64,000 nucleotides of DNA from Paludibacteraceae bacterium (GTDB lineage: Bacteria > Bacteroidota > Bacteroidia > Bacteroidales > Paludibacteraceae). A program made the position numbers and the translations under genes. The notes under the pieces are model-generated. The model had not been told where the DNA came from. It made no database searches and was given only the letters and a program-made list of their open reading frames with translations. The stretch is from NCBI GenBank assembly GCA_905235225.1, contig CAJOKE010000002.1, forward strand, positions 1-64,000, in the 5' to 3' direction. Shown here piece after piece: positions 26,231 through 36,078 of the stretch (the stretch's first letter is position 1; every line of letters begins with the position of its first letter).

Positions 26231-26262
26231 TTTGCGTATATCAAAAAAAAGCAGTACTTTTG
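26231..26262 (+). promoter_or_regulatory. Promoter of mtaB
   Basis: TTTG (26231-26234), 20 nt, TACTTTTG (26255-26262). The spacer is the same as that of the polyene-operon promoter at 45764-45795 except for one base. Confidence 0.75.
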
Positions 26263-26287
26263 CGGTGTTGAATGGATGTTGTTCGGA

Positions 26288-27505
26288 ATGAAGATACGAA
26301 TAGTGACATTAGGTTGCAAGTTGAATTATGCGGAATCGAGTGCATTGATGCACACGTTGGAGTGTAATGGTCATACCCGTTGCAAGGGAAATGAGGTGCC
26401 GGATGTAGTAATCGTGAACACGTGTACCGTGACGGACAGTGCGGATCATAAGGATCGTCAGGCTATTCACCGTATTCGTCGCGAAAATCCGAATGCGAAG
26501 ATTATACTGACGGGCTGTTACGCCGCGTTATTGCGTCAAAAGCAGTCAAGGGGTGAGGAGTTGATCCGAAAGGACGAAGTGATATTAGATGAGATTGACA
26601 AATTGGTTGTCAAAGACGGTTCGCGTTTCCAGCCTGCGTATTCCCGTGAGGACAGGACGCGGTGTTTTCTGAAGGTGCAGGACGGTTGCAACTATTTCTG
26701 TACGTATTGCACGATTCCGTTAGCTCGCGGGCGTTCTCGCAACCCGTCAATAAGTCATGTGTTGGATGAGGCGCGCCAAGCAATCGTTGAAGGAGCAAAG
26801 GAGATAGTTCTGACTGGCGTAAATATCGGAGATTTTGGTCGTAGTACGGGAGAACGTTTTATAGACCTGCTTTGTGCGATTGATGACATTTCGGGCGAGT
26901 TCCGGGTTCGTATATCAAGTTGCGAGCCGAATCTATTGTCGGATGAGATCATTGATTTTGTGTCAAGAAGCCGTCATTTTGCGCCTCATTTTCATATTCC
27001 GTTGCAATCGGGCAGCAATGAGGTGTTGCGTATTATGCACCGTCGTTATACCCGTGAAGTGTTTGCCGAGCGGGTGTATCACATCAAGCGCGTTATGCCA
27101 AACGCATTTATCGGTGTAGATTGTATGGTAGGTGTGCGTGGTGAAAAACCGGAATACTTTGATGACTATGTAGGTTTTATCCGCTCTCTGCCGGTAAGCC
27201 AATTACATGTATTCACCTACTCGGAACGTGCAAACACGAAGATGTTAGAAATGGATTTGGAAGTTGTTCCTGTGCGTGAGCGTGCGAGACGGAGCAAGGT
27301 TTTGCACGCAATCAGTGCGGAAAAATTGGCGTCTTTTTATGCGGAACATCGTGGAGAAAGGGGAACGGTGCTATGGGAAAGCAAACGTATCAAGAACGCA
27401 ACCGGTTCAGATATGATGTGCGGTTTTACAGAGAATTACATCAAAGTAACCTGCCCTTATGACAAAGAGAAAATCAACAAGTTTGAGGAATTGGAAATTG
27501 AGTAA
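26288..27505 (+). CDS. mtaB: tRNA t6A37 methylthiotransferase MtaB
   Basis: A 405-aa radical SAM methylthiotransferase that converts t6A37 to ms2t6A37 in tRNA. The N-terminal UPF0004 domain begins MKIRIVTLGCKLNYAESSAL with cysteines at GC and in VNTCTVTD and LTGCYA. The radical SAM CxxxCxxC is CNYFCTYC (134-141). A C-terminal TRAM-like part is short. An upstream extension of the frame covers the promoter, so ATG 26288 is chosen; ATG 26276 is also possible. The PD40/OmpA gene starts inside its 3' end. Confidence 0.95.
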   Translation: MKIRIVTLGCKLNYAESSALMHTLECNGHTRCKGNEVPDVVIVNTCTVTDSADHKDRQAIHRIRRENPNAKIILTGCYAALLRQKQSRGEELIRKDEVILDEIDKLVVKDGSRFQPAYSREDRTRCFLKVQDGCNYFCTYCTIPLARGRSRNPSISHVLDEARQAIVEGAKEIVLTGVNIGDFGRSTGERFIDLLCAIDDISGEFRVRISSCEPNLLSDEIIDFVSRSRHFAPHFHIPLQSGSNEVLRIMHRRYTREVFAERVYHIKRVMPNAFIGVDCMVGVRGEKPEYFDDYVGFIRSLPVSQLHVFTYSERANTKMLEMDLEVVPVRERARRSKVLHAISAEKLASFYAEHRGERGTVLWESKRIKNATGSDMMCGFTENYIKVTCPYDKEKINKFEELEIE

Positions 27506-29342
27506 ACGTCTATACATATTATTATGTGTTGCGGCGACATGTATGCCGCAATGGGGATTGTCAGGTCAAATGAGGAAGGCAGTAGCAGAGACGGAACTGA
27601 ATGATCTGCAACAAATCGGCTGGACAATTCAGCATAGCAGTCTGTCTTATGACAAACAAACGATTGTTTTTTCAGCGCGCAAATCCGGCAGTACGGAATA
27701 TGATTTGTATATTGCCAAACGAAATGGAGCCAAATGGTCATCTCCCGAGCCGCTTACAAATGCCAACAGTGCATACGATGAGTTGTTTCCCAGTATAAGC
27801 AGTGACGAAAACCGGATATTTTTCGTCCGTCATATTCCCGCCAAGCCCAATGACAAGAAAAGCACAGATACCTACTCTATTTACGTTACGACGCGGGAAG
27901 GAGGAAAATGGGACAATCCTCAAACAATAGTTATCAGTAACGGTCATGACATATCCCCTCTAATCATGCCGGATAACCGTACATTGCTATTTGCTTCAAA
28001 CAGACCAACGGCTGATAAGAAAGAGCAAAACTACGCCATATACTATACTCGTCAATTAGACAAACACAACTGGTATCTGCCGGAAGAACTGCTGCGTGCA
28101 GATGAGAAAAACGTGAACTACTACGGGTTGACCATCGATGACAAAGCTTCCGTTCCCACAGTCCGTTTTACCAAACAAGTGTGCAACCGCAAAGATACCG
28201 TTTATTCCGCCGAGTTCTTTCCCTTGCCAGCCAAGTGTCACCCGCAACCGGTTAAAACAATTACGGGAACTATCAAGGATTTGGAAAACAAGAACTATAT
28301 CGCGGGGGTTATTACCGTCTATGATGCAATTACATCCCAAGAGATTACCACCCTTTCCAACCAAGGTAGATACACCATCGCTCTACCTGTCGGACTAAAG
28401 TATATTGTTGATGTTACATCACAGGGATATTCGCACGAATATATAGAGTATGACTGTACCGACCTTGCACATGATACAACTGAAACGGAACATATATTGT
28501 TGTCCAAGACATTACAAATCCATGTAAACGTGTTTGATGCCGAAACGCAAATGCCGTTGTCACACGTTCAATGCCAGCCGAAGCAATATGTCCGCCCGAA
28601 CGCAAACGGAGTGGATATTAGTTTGCCCATTGGTAACATATACACTATTCAGTTTTCAAAACAGGGTTATGCGCCCAATGAACTGACCATCAACACAAAA
28701 AAAGAAGTGTTATTGCCCTCATCGGAACTGGACATAGACCTACTCCCCGGTAAAGCCCCCCTGAAAGTGCAACTATATGATTTGGACAGCCACCAGCCGG
28801 TTTCCGGAAATATCGGGTTAAGCAATCAAGACCGTGAAGAAGAGATAGAATATGCCGATTTGGTTCTTGTCCGCCAGGGGAACTCCTACCTGGCACATAT
28901 TTGTGCCACAGGTTACTACTTTATAGATACGCTTTTGACAATACCGTATAATACAACCCTACAGAATCACCGAATCGGTCTGCGCTCCATCAAGGAGAAA
29001 GAGACAATCCAATTGAAAAACATCCAATTCGAATACAACTCTGCCTCTTTGTTGGAATCATCGTATGCGGAATTGGAGAAGGTTATCTCCCTGCTAAAAG
29101 CGAACCCGAGTCTGCGCATTGAATTGGCGGCACACACGGATGATTTTGGGACGGATGCATACAACAACAAACTGTCTCAACGGCGCGGTGAAGTCGTTCG
29201 TAAATACCTTGTCAAACATGGAATTGCTTCGGAACGGGTAACCGCAGTGGGATATGGCAAGAAACAGCCGTTAGTACCAAACGACAGTGACGAAAACCGC
29301 GCAATTAACAGGCGTGTAGAATTCAAAGTAACAGGAATATAA
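27459..29342 (+). CDS. Exported PD40 / carboxypeptidase-regulatory / OmpA-C protein
   Basis: A 627-aa protein. A signal sequence lies at residues about 15-37 (RLYILLCVAATCMPQWGLSG). WD40-like PD40 repeats follow (about 60-240; KQTIVFSARKSGSTEYDLYIAKR, DNRTLLFASNRP), then one or two CarboxypepD_reg-like sandwiches (about 265-440) and an OmpA-C peptidoglycan-binding domain (about 515-625; AHTDDFGTDAYNNKLSQRRGE). This order resembles PorE of the type IX system without its TPR part. The start codon lies 47 nt inside mtaB. The next gene overlaps it by 1 nt (TAATG). Confidence 0.85.
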   Translation: MTKRKSTSLRNWKLSKRLYILLCVAATCMPQWGLSGQMRKAVAETELNDLQQIGWTIQHSSLSYDKQTIVFSARKSGSTEYDLYIAKRNGAKWSSPEPLTNANSAYDELFPSISSDENRIFFVRHIPAKPNDKKSTDTYSIYVTTREGGKWDNPQTIVISNGHDISPLIMPDNRTLLFASNRPTADKKEQNYAIYYTRQLDKHNWYLPEELLRADEKNVNYYGLTIDDKASVPTVRFTKQVCNRKDTVYSAEFFPLPAKCHPQPVKTITGTIKDLENKNYIAGVITVYDAITSQEITTLSNQGRYTIALPVGLKYIVDVTSQGYSHEYIEYDCTDLAHDTTETEHILLSKTLQIHVNVFDAETQMPLSHVQCQPKQYVRPNANGVDISLPIGNIYTIQFSKQGYAPNELTINTKKEVLLPSSELDIDLLPGKAPLKVQLYDLDSHQPVSGNIGLSNQDREEEIEYADLVLVRQGNSYLAHICATGYYFIDTLLTIPYNTTLQNHRIGLRSIKEKETIQLKNIQFEYNSASLLESSYAELEKVISLLKANPSLRIELAAHTDDFGTDAYNNKLSQRRGEVVRKYLVKHGIASERVTAVGYGKKQPLVPNDSDENRAINRRVEFKVTGI

Positions 29343-30898
29343 TGAAAAGACCTCTGTACATAATTATATTATTTTGCGCCCTTAGCGTTAAAGGATATAG
29401 TCAGGACTATTTTTTGGAAACATTGGACAAAGCAAACCGTTCTACGGCATATGAGGCGGCATATATTCTGTCCGATTACCAACAGTTCCTGCCAACATTT
29501 CCAGCTACCTATTTCCATTTGGGTAACATTTACTACTCCCTGATAGAAACCATTCATCCCATTAGGGACTATCGTTCCCTTCGGGAAACCTTATATCGGG
29601 CGCGTTTGTATTATGGCAACTGTCTCCACTATGCCCAAGGGCAGAACCTAAAGCCCAACTATTATGAGGGTCTTCCCTATAGCGGCAAAAAACCTGTGTA
29701 CGAAGATTTGGAACGGTTTATCAAAGTCCGTATGGATTCAGTAGCGTCCATCAACCAAAAATCCGAACATTTATTTCACAGTTATTACAAGTTGGTGAAT
29801 CGCTATGCGTATTGCAGAACATTATTTACCTCTTTTTCGGAAGATTACAAGCGTGTCAAAACGGCACATTTATTACTTGACAGCGTCCATATTGAACGCT
29901 TGTACCACCTGCAGCAAGAGGCGGACTCATTGAATAATGACATTGCTCAGTTGCAGCAAGCATTAGCTACCTACCCGATTGACGGCTACAAGCCTACTTT
30001 CAGATTTGAAAAAATCCACTTGTATCGTATAGACGGTTTAACCAACACCAATATACTACAAAACGATGTGGTGCTATGGGATTATGCAGATTGGGTGCGC
30101 GAATTCCTTCAAGCACAAAGCAACACATACGCCACCTATTATACAGATTTGGATAATGAGTATCAATTATTGCAGCAGGCTATTGATTCATTGCGCGAAG
30201 GACATGCCTTCCGATGCCAATATGATTTGATTCTGGTGAACCGCATTAACAGATTGGATTATCAATCGTACATGGCCGATTTCATCCGACTATTGCAAGG
30301 CACGGCGCAAATGTGGCAAAAGACCAGAAGCGGGGTGTTGTCAAAGCAAGATTCTATCAATGACGATTATGCGGAATCCGCTTTGGAAATTCTGTACAAT
30401 CAATATACAGAGTTGCATAAAATTGAGAAAACACGCATTAATGCCGATCAATTATCGCTGCAAAAATATGCAGGGTTACTTGATAAATGGGGACTAAATG
30501 ATGTAGATTCATTAGCACGCTTTGCGGATAAAATGACAGACTTGTCCCGTCAAGCCTATTTGACAGGCAGTCAAGCATTTGCAGCCAACATTCGCCCGAC
30601 AGCGAAACCGGCTGATACCTATGTAAACGATCTGACCAATGAGAAATTCGGAGTCAGAAATCTGAAATTTACGCTATCAGACAGTGTCATAGCCGTCTTA
30701 CCTATAGAAGAAAAGTTTATGGTTGTCACGCAAGACTGCACCTGCTATATATGTTCCGCACAAGGTGAATTGTATGGAAGTCAGAAACATAAAACTTCTT
30801 CACCCGTTTTTGTGGCATATAAATACACCAGCAACACGATTGCCCTTATAAGTGACAATGAGGTGTTGTTCGTTGACACGAACGGTAATACACTATAA
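29342..30898 (+). CDS. Exported helical repeat-like protein, 518 aa
   Basis: A signal peptide (1-21, ending KGYSQ) precedes a mostly helical protein: residues 25-115 look like tetratricopeptide-type helices (STAYEAAYILSDYQQFLPTFPATYFHLGNIYYSL), followed by coiled-coil-like segments (about 175-215 and 270-400) and a C-terminal beta-rich end (VIAVLPIEEKFMVVTQDCTCYICSAQGELYG). I recognise no named family. It is directly coupled to the PD40/OmpA gene, so the two proteins probably work as a pair at the outer membrane. Confidence 0.75.
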   Translation: MKRPLYIIILFCALSVKGYSQDYFLETLDKANRSTAYEAAYILSDYQQFLPTFPATYFHLGNIYYSLIETIHPIRDYRSLRETLYRARLYYGNCLHYAQGQNLKPNYYEGLPYSGKKPVYEDLERFIKVRMDSVASINQKSEHLFHSYYKLVNRYAYCRTLFTSFSEDYKRVKTAHLLLDSVHIERLYHLQQEADSLNNDIAQLQQALATYPIDGYKPTFRFEKIHLYRIDGLTNTNILQNDVVLWDYADWVREFLQAQSNTYATYYTDLDNEYQLLQQAIDSLREGHAFRCQYDLILVNRINRLDYQSYMADFIRLLQGTAQMWQKTRSGVLSKQDSINDDYAESALEILYNQYTELHKIEKTRINADQLSLQKYAGLLDKWGLNDVDSLARFADKMTDLSRQAYLTGSQAFAANIRPTAKPADTYVNDLTNEKFGVRNLKFTLSDSVIAVLPIEEKFMVVTQDCTCYICSAQGELYGSQKHKTSSPVFVAYKYTSNTIALISDNEVLFVDTNGNTL

Positions 30899-30902
30899 TT
30901 GT

Positions 30903-31817
30903 TTATTCTTTGTGCATAATTTCCTCTGCACACAAACGGGCAGCCGCCGTATCCGGCAAACACTCCAAGCCATATACCTGAACCGTCTGTATAAGACGGG
31001 ATATGGTATCATATAATTTATCCATCATTTCCGGAACGATCTTCAATCCGCTGGATGAAGATAGAATATAGGCATATGCTTCCGGCAAACGAAGTGTGTG
31101 CATTTTGTTATATGGTGCCTGAACCAATTTCACAAATGCTCCGATACGCCGCATATCATTTTTATAGCAGGGTGTTTTGCCACTCCACGGTGAACCATAG
31201 ACAAAAGCCCCATCCGCTTTGAGCCGTACAATCGGGTTGTCATCATTAAGCAGCCATGCGTCAGGGAAAGTCTCCATCCATAGCCGCGAATGGGTTGATT
31301 TACCGGTTCCGGATTTGCCCAGGAACAAATAACCATAATCCCCTCTGACAGTCACAGAAGCGTGCATCTCCAATGTAGCATAATGCAATGATGTGAACGC
31401 GAACAATAACATAGTCGCATTATCAATCGCAAAACGCGTATAGCCGTTAGGGCGTTCATTATTATCCAAGAAAGTAAGCTGACAATGGCTGAAATCCTCG
31501 TCTGCTGTAATCTGCAAACATGTTTCACTGTCACGCGAAACAGCCTCACACACCAGCCAATCCGTATTGCGGCGATAAATCTCAATACGGGGCATATCCT
31601 CTTCACGATTGTCAGCATAAACAGTTTTCCAATCTTCTGTCACAATGTCTAACGAAGTCCTCGGCTCATTTACATATAAGGTGAATAACGGTTGTCCGCC
31701 AGACGGCACAACGGTCTCAAACGGGACATAATTAGTCATTAACTCAAATACATTTGCAGGTGCATCAATAACAAAGTAATGCTCTGCCACACAATAAGAA
31801 ACTTGTTTACGATTCAT
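30903..31817 (-). CDS. P-loop protein of the HPr kinase / PEP carboxykinase type, 304 aa
   Basis: The N-terminal half (1-155) has no recognised motif. Walker A is GKSGTGKST (167-175), followed by LLNDDNPIVRL (candidate Asp pair near 194) and GSPWSGKTPCY, a pattern of HPrK-like kinases found beside biosynthetic clusters. The HPr kinase substrate loop is not evident, so a protein other than HPr or a small molecule could be phosphorylated. It is the last gene of the polyene-like operon, overlapping the MMPL gene by 11 nt, and ends convergent to the 518-aa gene. Confidence 0.7.
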   Translation of the reverse strand: MNRKQVSYCVAEHYFVIDAPANVFELMTNYVPFETVVPSGGQPLFTLYVNEPRTSLDIVTEDWKTVYADNREEDMPRIEIYRRNTDWLVCEAVSRDSETCLQITADEDFSHCQLTFLDNNERPNGYTRFAIDNATMLLFAFTSLHYATLEMHASVTVRGDYGYLFLGKSGTGKSTHSRLWMETFPDAWLLNDDNPIVRLKADGAFVYGSPWSGKTPCYKNDMRRIGAFVKLVQAPYNKMHTLRLPEAYAYILSSSSGLKIVPEMMDKLYDTISRLIQTVQVYGLECLPDTAAARLCAEEIMHKE

Positions 31818-33933
31818 GTTTTTTAATTAAATTAAAGCATTTGAAAACCACAGGGGGAACGATATCTGCCATCAAAACGACGGCAACCATTCCGAGCATT
31901 GTCACCGTTGCTAAAGAATGCAAGGCGGGATGACGCGCTACTATTAGCGACCCAATGCCGATAAACATTATCAATGCCGATAGCAAAATACTGTTTTTGT
32001 ACTGTACAAGACGTTCCTCGTTATTATACAGCGAACCGGAGATTAGTCCCTCTGTAATGAAAATAGTATAATCATCTCCCTGCCCGAATATAAAAGTAGC
32101 AAGAATAATGTTGACTATATTGAATTGAATGCCTGTCAGGTGCATAATTCCCATAATCCAAATCCATGCTATCACCATTGGTAAAAACGCCGCAAAGGCA
32201 TATTTGAATTTACGGAAACTAAAACATAGGAAAACAAACACCACTATTGAACATGCCAAGCCGATATAATTAAAGTTATCGCTTAACGATGTAGTCAGCC
32301 GCGATTGCAGCGAAGCCATATCCAATTGTTCAAGACATCTGATTTGCGGGGCAATATGGCGTTCAAAATCAATAAAAGCATCGTCACGAAAACCGTTTTC
32401 GGACATTGCCTCATGCAACTGATCTATAACATCGTTACGGTGATTTGCCCAGAATGTATTCCATAACTCCGCAGTCCCTAACGAGTCTTTTGACTCGCCA
32501 ATCTCACCGGTCATCGAATTAATCATCTCAATGTCAGCACGTTGTTGTGAAGTCATATAATTAATATGACTGAGGTTGGAATCAAAAGTCGCCCTTCTGC
32601 CGAACCATGCGAAGACGATTGTCAATACGATGACCAATGTCACCACCCAACGGTTATTTTCAGGGTGCCATGTCGATGATTTATTTATCCATTTTGAGGC
32701 ACGCGAAAATGATTCAAATTTTGGTGTTTCAAACCTGAAATGTGGCAGAAAAACAATAGTAAACAATATTGTTCCTACTAACAGACAGGAACTGAACAAC
32801 CCTAAATCACGCAAAGCGACACTATGCAAAGGTACAAGTGTCAAGAATGCACCAACAGTCGTTATATTTCCGACAACAAGCGGCATCACGACCTCCTGCA
32901 AAGTCTGCCGTGCAGTGTTTGTGTATTGGCGATGAACCAGTAAATGGAGCGGATAATTAACTGCTATACCGATAATTACAGACGAAAAACCCAGCACAAT
33001 CAGAGACATATTCGGGTGTACTAACCCCATTACACCCAAAGCAAATAGCACCCCATAGCCTGTTGACGCAACAATAAGTGCCATGCTGCGCCAGCTTTTC
33101 AAGGATCGGAGTAATAGCAACACAATCAGCACCAACGCAATGGAAATAGCGAGAAGGCTGTCTTTTTTAATCTGTCGCGAATTGCCGACTGCTATCACCG
33201 GCGCGCCATTCAAACGTATAAAAACATGGGGATACTGTTCCGATAGTTTATTGATTATATTTTGCAGCCGGTCCACCACTTTGGCATTGTTCATTGTTTC
33301 TGTATTGTCATCCGTTATCGGTACAAAAGCAAATGCCAAACGATGATCGGCGGAAAACATGTATCCTTTATACGAAGTAAATGATTTGGTTATATGGTCA
33401 GACAGTACTTCCGGAAATAATCCAAGCGGATCATTCACAATGGACGCCGCGATTGTTCCTGCAAACGGCAATTGTAATTGCGCACGGCGCAAGGCAACTT
33501 GTTCATGAATACGATTTGCGGTCAGTAATGAATCCCAACGCAGAGTATCTGCAGGTGTAGTCTGGTAAGGAAGTAACTCATACCGGGCAGCCATTTGCTT
33601 GCGCATCATGGAGATATCCGCTTCTACTTGTGCATTGGGGACATACTCGGAAAAAGCATCAATAACATCACATATGCAGTCGGGGCAAGCCAATGAATCC
33701 TCATGTACTGAAAACAGTACTACTATTTGATTGGCATTATGCTCTTGTTGATAATGTAACAATTGTTCTTTTTCCTTTTCCGTAACAGGAAGAAAATCAG
33801 CAATATTCTCTTGGAAACGCAAACGCAATGACGCAATCGCAGGTAAAAGAATCGCCATCAGCATGAGGAAAAAACGCCACCCGCGATGACGCTCCAGTAT
33901 ATCGTATATGTCAACAACAAATCGTTTAAGCAT
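31807..33933 (-). CDS. MMPL/RND-family exporter of the polyene-like cluster
   Basis: A 708-aa membrane protein with the duplicated RND layout: one N-terminal span, a periplasmic loop (about 40-255), five spans (about 260-400; GVMGLVHPNMSLIVLGFSSVIIGIAVNYPLHLL), then one span, a second loop and five more spans (about 560-700; GIQFNIVNIILATFIFGQGDDYTIFI). Aryl polyene clusters encode such a predicted exporter (COG4258) thought to move the lipid product outward. It overlaps the ligase gene by 8 nt. Confidence 0.9.
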   Translation of the reverse strand: MLKRFVVDIYDILERHRGWRFFLMLMAILLPAIASLRLRFQENIADFLPVTEKEKEQLLHYQQEHNANQIVVLFSVHEDSLACPDCICDVIDAFSEYVPNAQVEADISMMRKQMAARYELLPYQTTPADTLRWDSLLTANRIHEQVALRRAQLQLPFAGTIAASIVNDPLGLFPEVLSDHITKSFTSYKGYMFSADHRLAFAFVPITDDNTETMNNAKVVDRLQNIINKLSEQYPHVFIRLNGAPVIAVGNSRQIKKDSLLAISIALVLIVLLLLRSLKSWRSMALIVASTGYGVLFALGVMGLVHPNMSLIVLGFSSVIIGIAVNYPLHLLVHRQYTNTARQTLQEVVMPLVVGNITTVGAFLTLVPLHSVALRDLGLFSSCLLVGTILFTIVFLPHFRFETPKFESFSRASKWINKSSTWHPENNRWVVTLVIVLTIVFAWFGRRATFDSNLSHINYMTSQQRADIEMINSMTGEIGESKDSLGTAELWNTFWANHRNDVIDQLHEAMSENGFRDDAFIDFERHIAPQIRCLEQLDMASLQSRLTTSLSDNFNYIGLACSIVVFVFLCFSFRKFKYAFAAFLPMVIAWIWIMGIMHLTGIQFNIVNIILATFIFGQGDDYTIFITEGLISGSLYNNEERLVQYKNSILLSALIMFIGIGSLIVARHPALHSLATVTMLGMVAVVLMADIVPPVVFKCFNLIKKHES

Positions 33934-35254
33934 TTCGCTCGTCTATGAACTTGATCGGTTTGCGTGATTTGGCAGGAAAATTGATTTGGTGAATCACATC
34001 AACCGGCAAAATCTCTATTATCGGAGCGACCCGAAGCCGGGCGCGGAATCGGTCCTTCAAATCGCTGATAATTTGGGCTTCAGGTTTATAATTATGAGTG
34101 ACTGCCGATTTATATAAATTGTTAGTATTAATCCCTACCCTGACAACGACCTCATCCGTTCCTGCTAACGTTGTTCGTGCGACAACTACATAGTTATCAA
34201 CATATTCCGTATTGTCCAATACATCGTATATAGCTGGCGGATAAATAGTTGTACCTTTTAGTTTGATCATATTATTCTTTCGCCCGAGTAAAGGTGTCAA
34301 CCTGTACGAATTGCGGCCACAGGCACACGGTTCTGTTATCTTTGCGGCAATATCCCCTGTTTTGAAGCGTAAAAGAGGCATTGCCTCAACGCCTAAGGTT
34401 GTCACGACCACTTCTCCCGGTTGTCCGTCAGGCACCACAGAACCATCTTCTCCGATTATTTCGACTATGATTAATTCCGGATGTACATGACCGCCGCAAG
34501 CATATTCGCATTCTGAAAATGTAGCTGACATTTCGGTAGATGAGTACGTAGCATATAGTTCAACTTCCGGCCATTTGTCGTGAATACGCTGCCCCAACAA
34601 ATTCAGCGAAAAGTCTTGATTACGCAAACCTTCTCCTATTCCGATTACTTTTTTTATGGAACATTGGTGATAGTCTATCTGATGTTGCTCTGCATAATCA
34701 ATAAGTCTCAAAATAAATGAAGGAACACACATTACGGCAGTCGGATGAAGGCGTTCTATTGTATCCCATTGCAGTTCAGGAATGCCGTTACCAACACGGA
34801 TTATCCCCGCCCCGAGATCGCGAATTCCTAACCAATACGCCAAACCTGCCATAAATCGTTTGTCCATCGTTGTCATTAACTGCAGCACATCACCTTTGCT
34901 TAATCCGGCGCAGGCAAAAGACTTTTTTTCGTTGTATGCCAAACGCTGCAAATCGTGTTCGCTGCATGCAAAAGTGACCGGCTCTCCCAAAGTCCCGGAT
35001 GTAGTAATAAAATCAACGACTTCCTCACGCGGCACACAAAGGAAATCCCTGTTGTGCAACTGCAAATCCTTCTTCTCTGTAAATGGCAGACATTGAAGAT
35101 CCTCTATCGTATGTATAGCTGCAATATTTATTGCTTTATCTGCAAACATCTGCCGGTAGAATGGCGAATGTGCTTGTAAATACCGCAGCTGTTCACAAAG
35201 CAACTCTTCCTGCTTTCGTTTTATTTCCTCTCTTGTTTGAAATTCGATATCCAT
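33926..35254 (-). CDS. PaaK-type AMP-binding acyl-CoA/acyl-ACP ligase
   Basis: A 442-aa adenylate-forming enzyme of the phenylacetate-CoA ligase type: TTSGTLGEPVTF (ATP loop), later ATYSSTEMSATFSECE and LLRFKTGDIAA. A Cys pair in EPCACGRNSYR is family-typical. In aryl polyene clusters an enzyme of this class activates the aromatic starter acid. The frame also allows a start 7 codons earlier (35275); ATG 35252-35254 is preferred since the esterase gene ends at 35221, which still leaves a 34-nt overlap. Confidence 0.88.
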   Translation of the reverse strand: MDIEFQTREEIKRKQEELLCEQLRYLQAHSPFYRQMFADKAINIAAIHTIEDLQCLPFTEKKDLQLHNRDFLCVPREEVVDFITTSGTLGEPVTFACSEHDLQRLAYNEKKSFACAGLSKGDVLQLMTTMDKRFMAGLAYWLGIRDLGAGIIRVGNGIPELQWDTIERLHPTAVMCVPSFILRLIDYAEQHQIDYHQCSIKKVIGIGEGLRNQDFSLNLLGQRIHDKWPEVELYATYSSTEMSATFSECEYACGGHVHPELIIVEIIGEDGSVVPDGQPGEVVVTTLGVEAMPLLRFKTGDIAAKITEPCACGRNSYRLTPLLGRKNNMIKLKGTTIYPPAIYDVLDNTEYVDNYVVVARTTLAGTDEVVVRVGINTNNLYKSAVTHNYKPEAQIISDLKDRFRARLRVAPIIEILPVDVIHQINFPAKSRKPIKFIDERNA

Positions 35255-36078
35255 TGTATAAATTCTTTTTTCCATTGTTGTGATTCAGATGTTCCTTTTG
35301 TATCACTGCCACCAAAGCCGTGACCGCCTGTTTTATAACGAATATACGTGTGGGGAATGCACTGTTTCGTTAAAGCGGAATCCAGCATAATCGAGTTCTG
35401 ATATTTTACAACAGGGTCATCTTCGCAATTCACTAAAAAAACCGGTGGACAATCATGTGGAATATGTTTTTCAATGGATAGAGAATCTTGCATTTTTCGG
35501 CTCCATTGTCCCCAAATTCCCAATGCACCTCTGCGAGAACGATGATGTTCATTAGGTCTTTTCATCGTCACAACAGGGTAAATGGGACACAAGAATGCCG
35601 GTTTATACGGTGACTGATTATATATATAAGACGCCATTGTTAAATGTCCGCCGGCAGAAAAACCCATTACTCCGATTAGCGTACTGTCAACCCCGTAATC
35701 GCTTGCATGAGTATAAACATATGCCAATGCCGCCTCTGCATCACGCACCATATTGGGATACTTGCTGCCTAATCCGATTACCCGATAGCCGACGCAATAT
35801 GCAGAAATCTCTGCTACTCGGTACCGCAAAACAAAAGCATTGATACCCTGTGACTGCAGCCATTGGGCGGTCTCTTCGCCTTCTGTTCGCATATCCAACC
35901 AGCAATAACTGCCGCCCGGACATACAATAACCGCAATTCCCGTATTAGTTGCCTTCTCTGCCGGATATGGCGTCAGGGTCACTTTTTTTTGCGCATATTT
36001 GCCATTCGGATATAAGGCAACTGTAGCATTGGACAACGCCGACACGAAGACGCATAATATGATTAATATCTTTCGCAT
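35221..36078 (-). CDS. Exported alpha/beta-hydrolase esterase (BD-FAE/acetylesterase-like)
   Basis: A 285-aa protein with a signal peptide (1-18). Triad residues: nucleophile in GFSAGGH (Ser141), Asp in CEDDPVV, His in GGHGFGG; an oxyanion segment is CPGGSYCW. The closest resemblance is to acetyl or feruloyl esterases of gut Bacteroidales. Such an enzyme is not a standard aryl polyene component. In this operon it could trim or transfer an acyl group on the exported product, which is an inference from position only. Confidence 0.85.
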   Translation of the reverse strand: MRKILIILCVFVSALSNATVALYPNGKYAQKKVTLTPYPAEKATNTGIAVIVCPGGSYCWLDMRTEGEETAQWLQSQGINAFVLRYRVAEISAYCVGYRVIGLGSKYPNMVRDAEAALAYVYTHASDYGVDSTLIGVMGFSAGGHLTMASYIYNQSPYKPAFLCPIYPVVTMKRPNEHHRSRRGALGIWGQWSRKMQDSLSIEKHIPHDCPPVFLVNCEDDPVVKYQNSIMLDSALTKQCIPHTYIRYKTGGHGFGGSDTKGTSESQQWKKEFIQWISNFKQERK

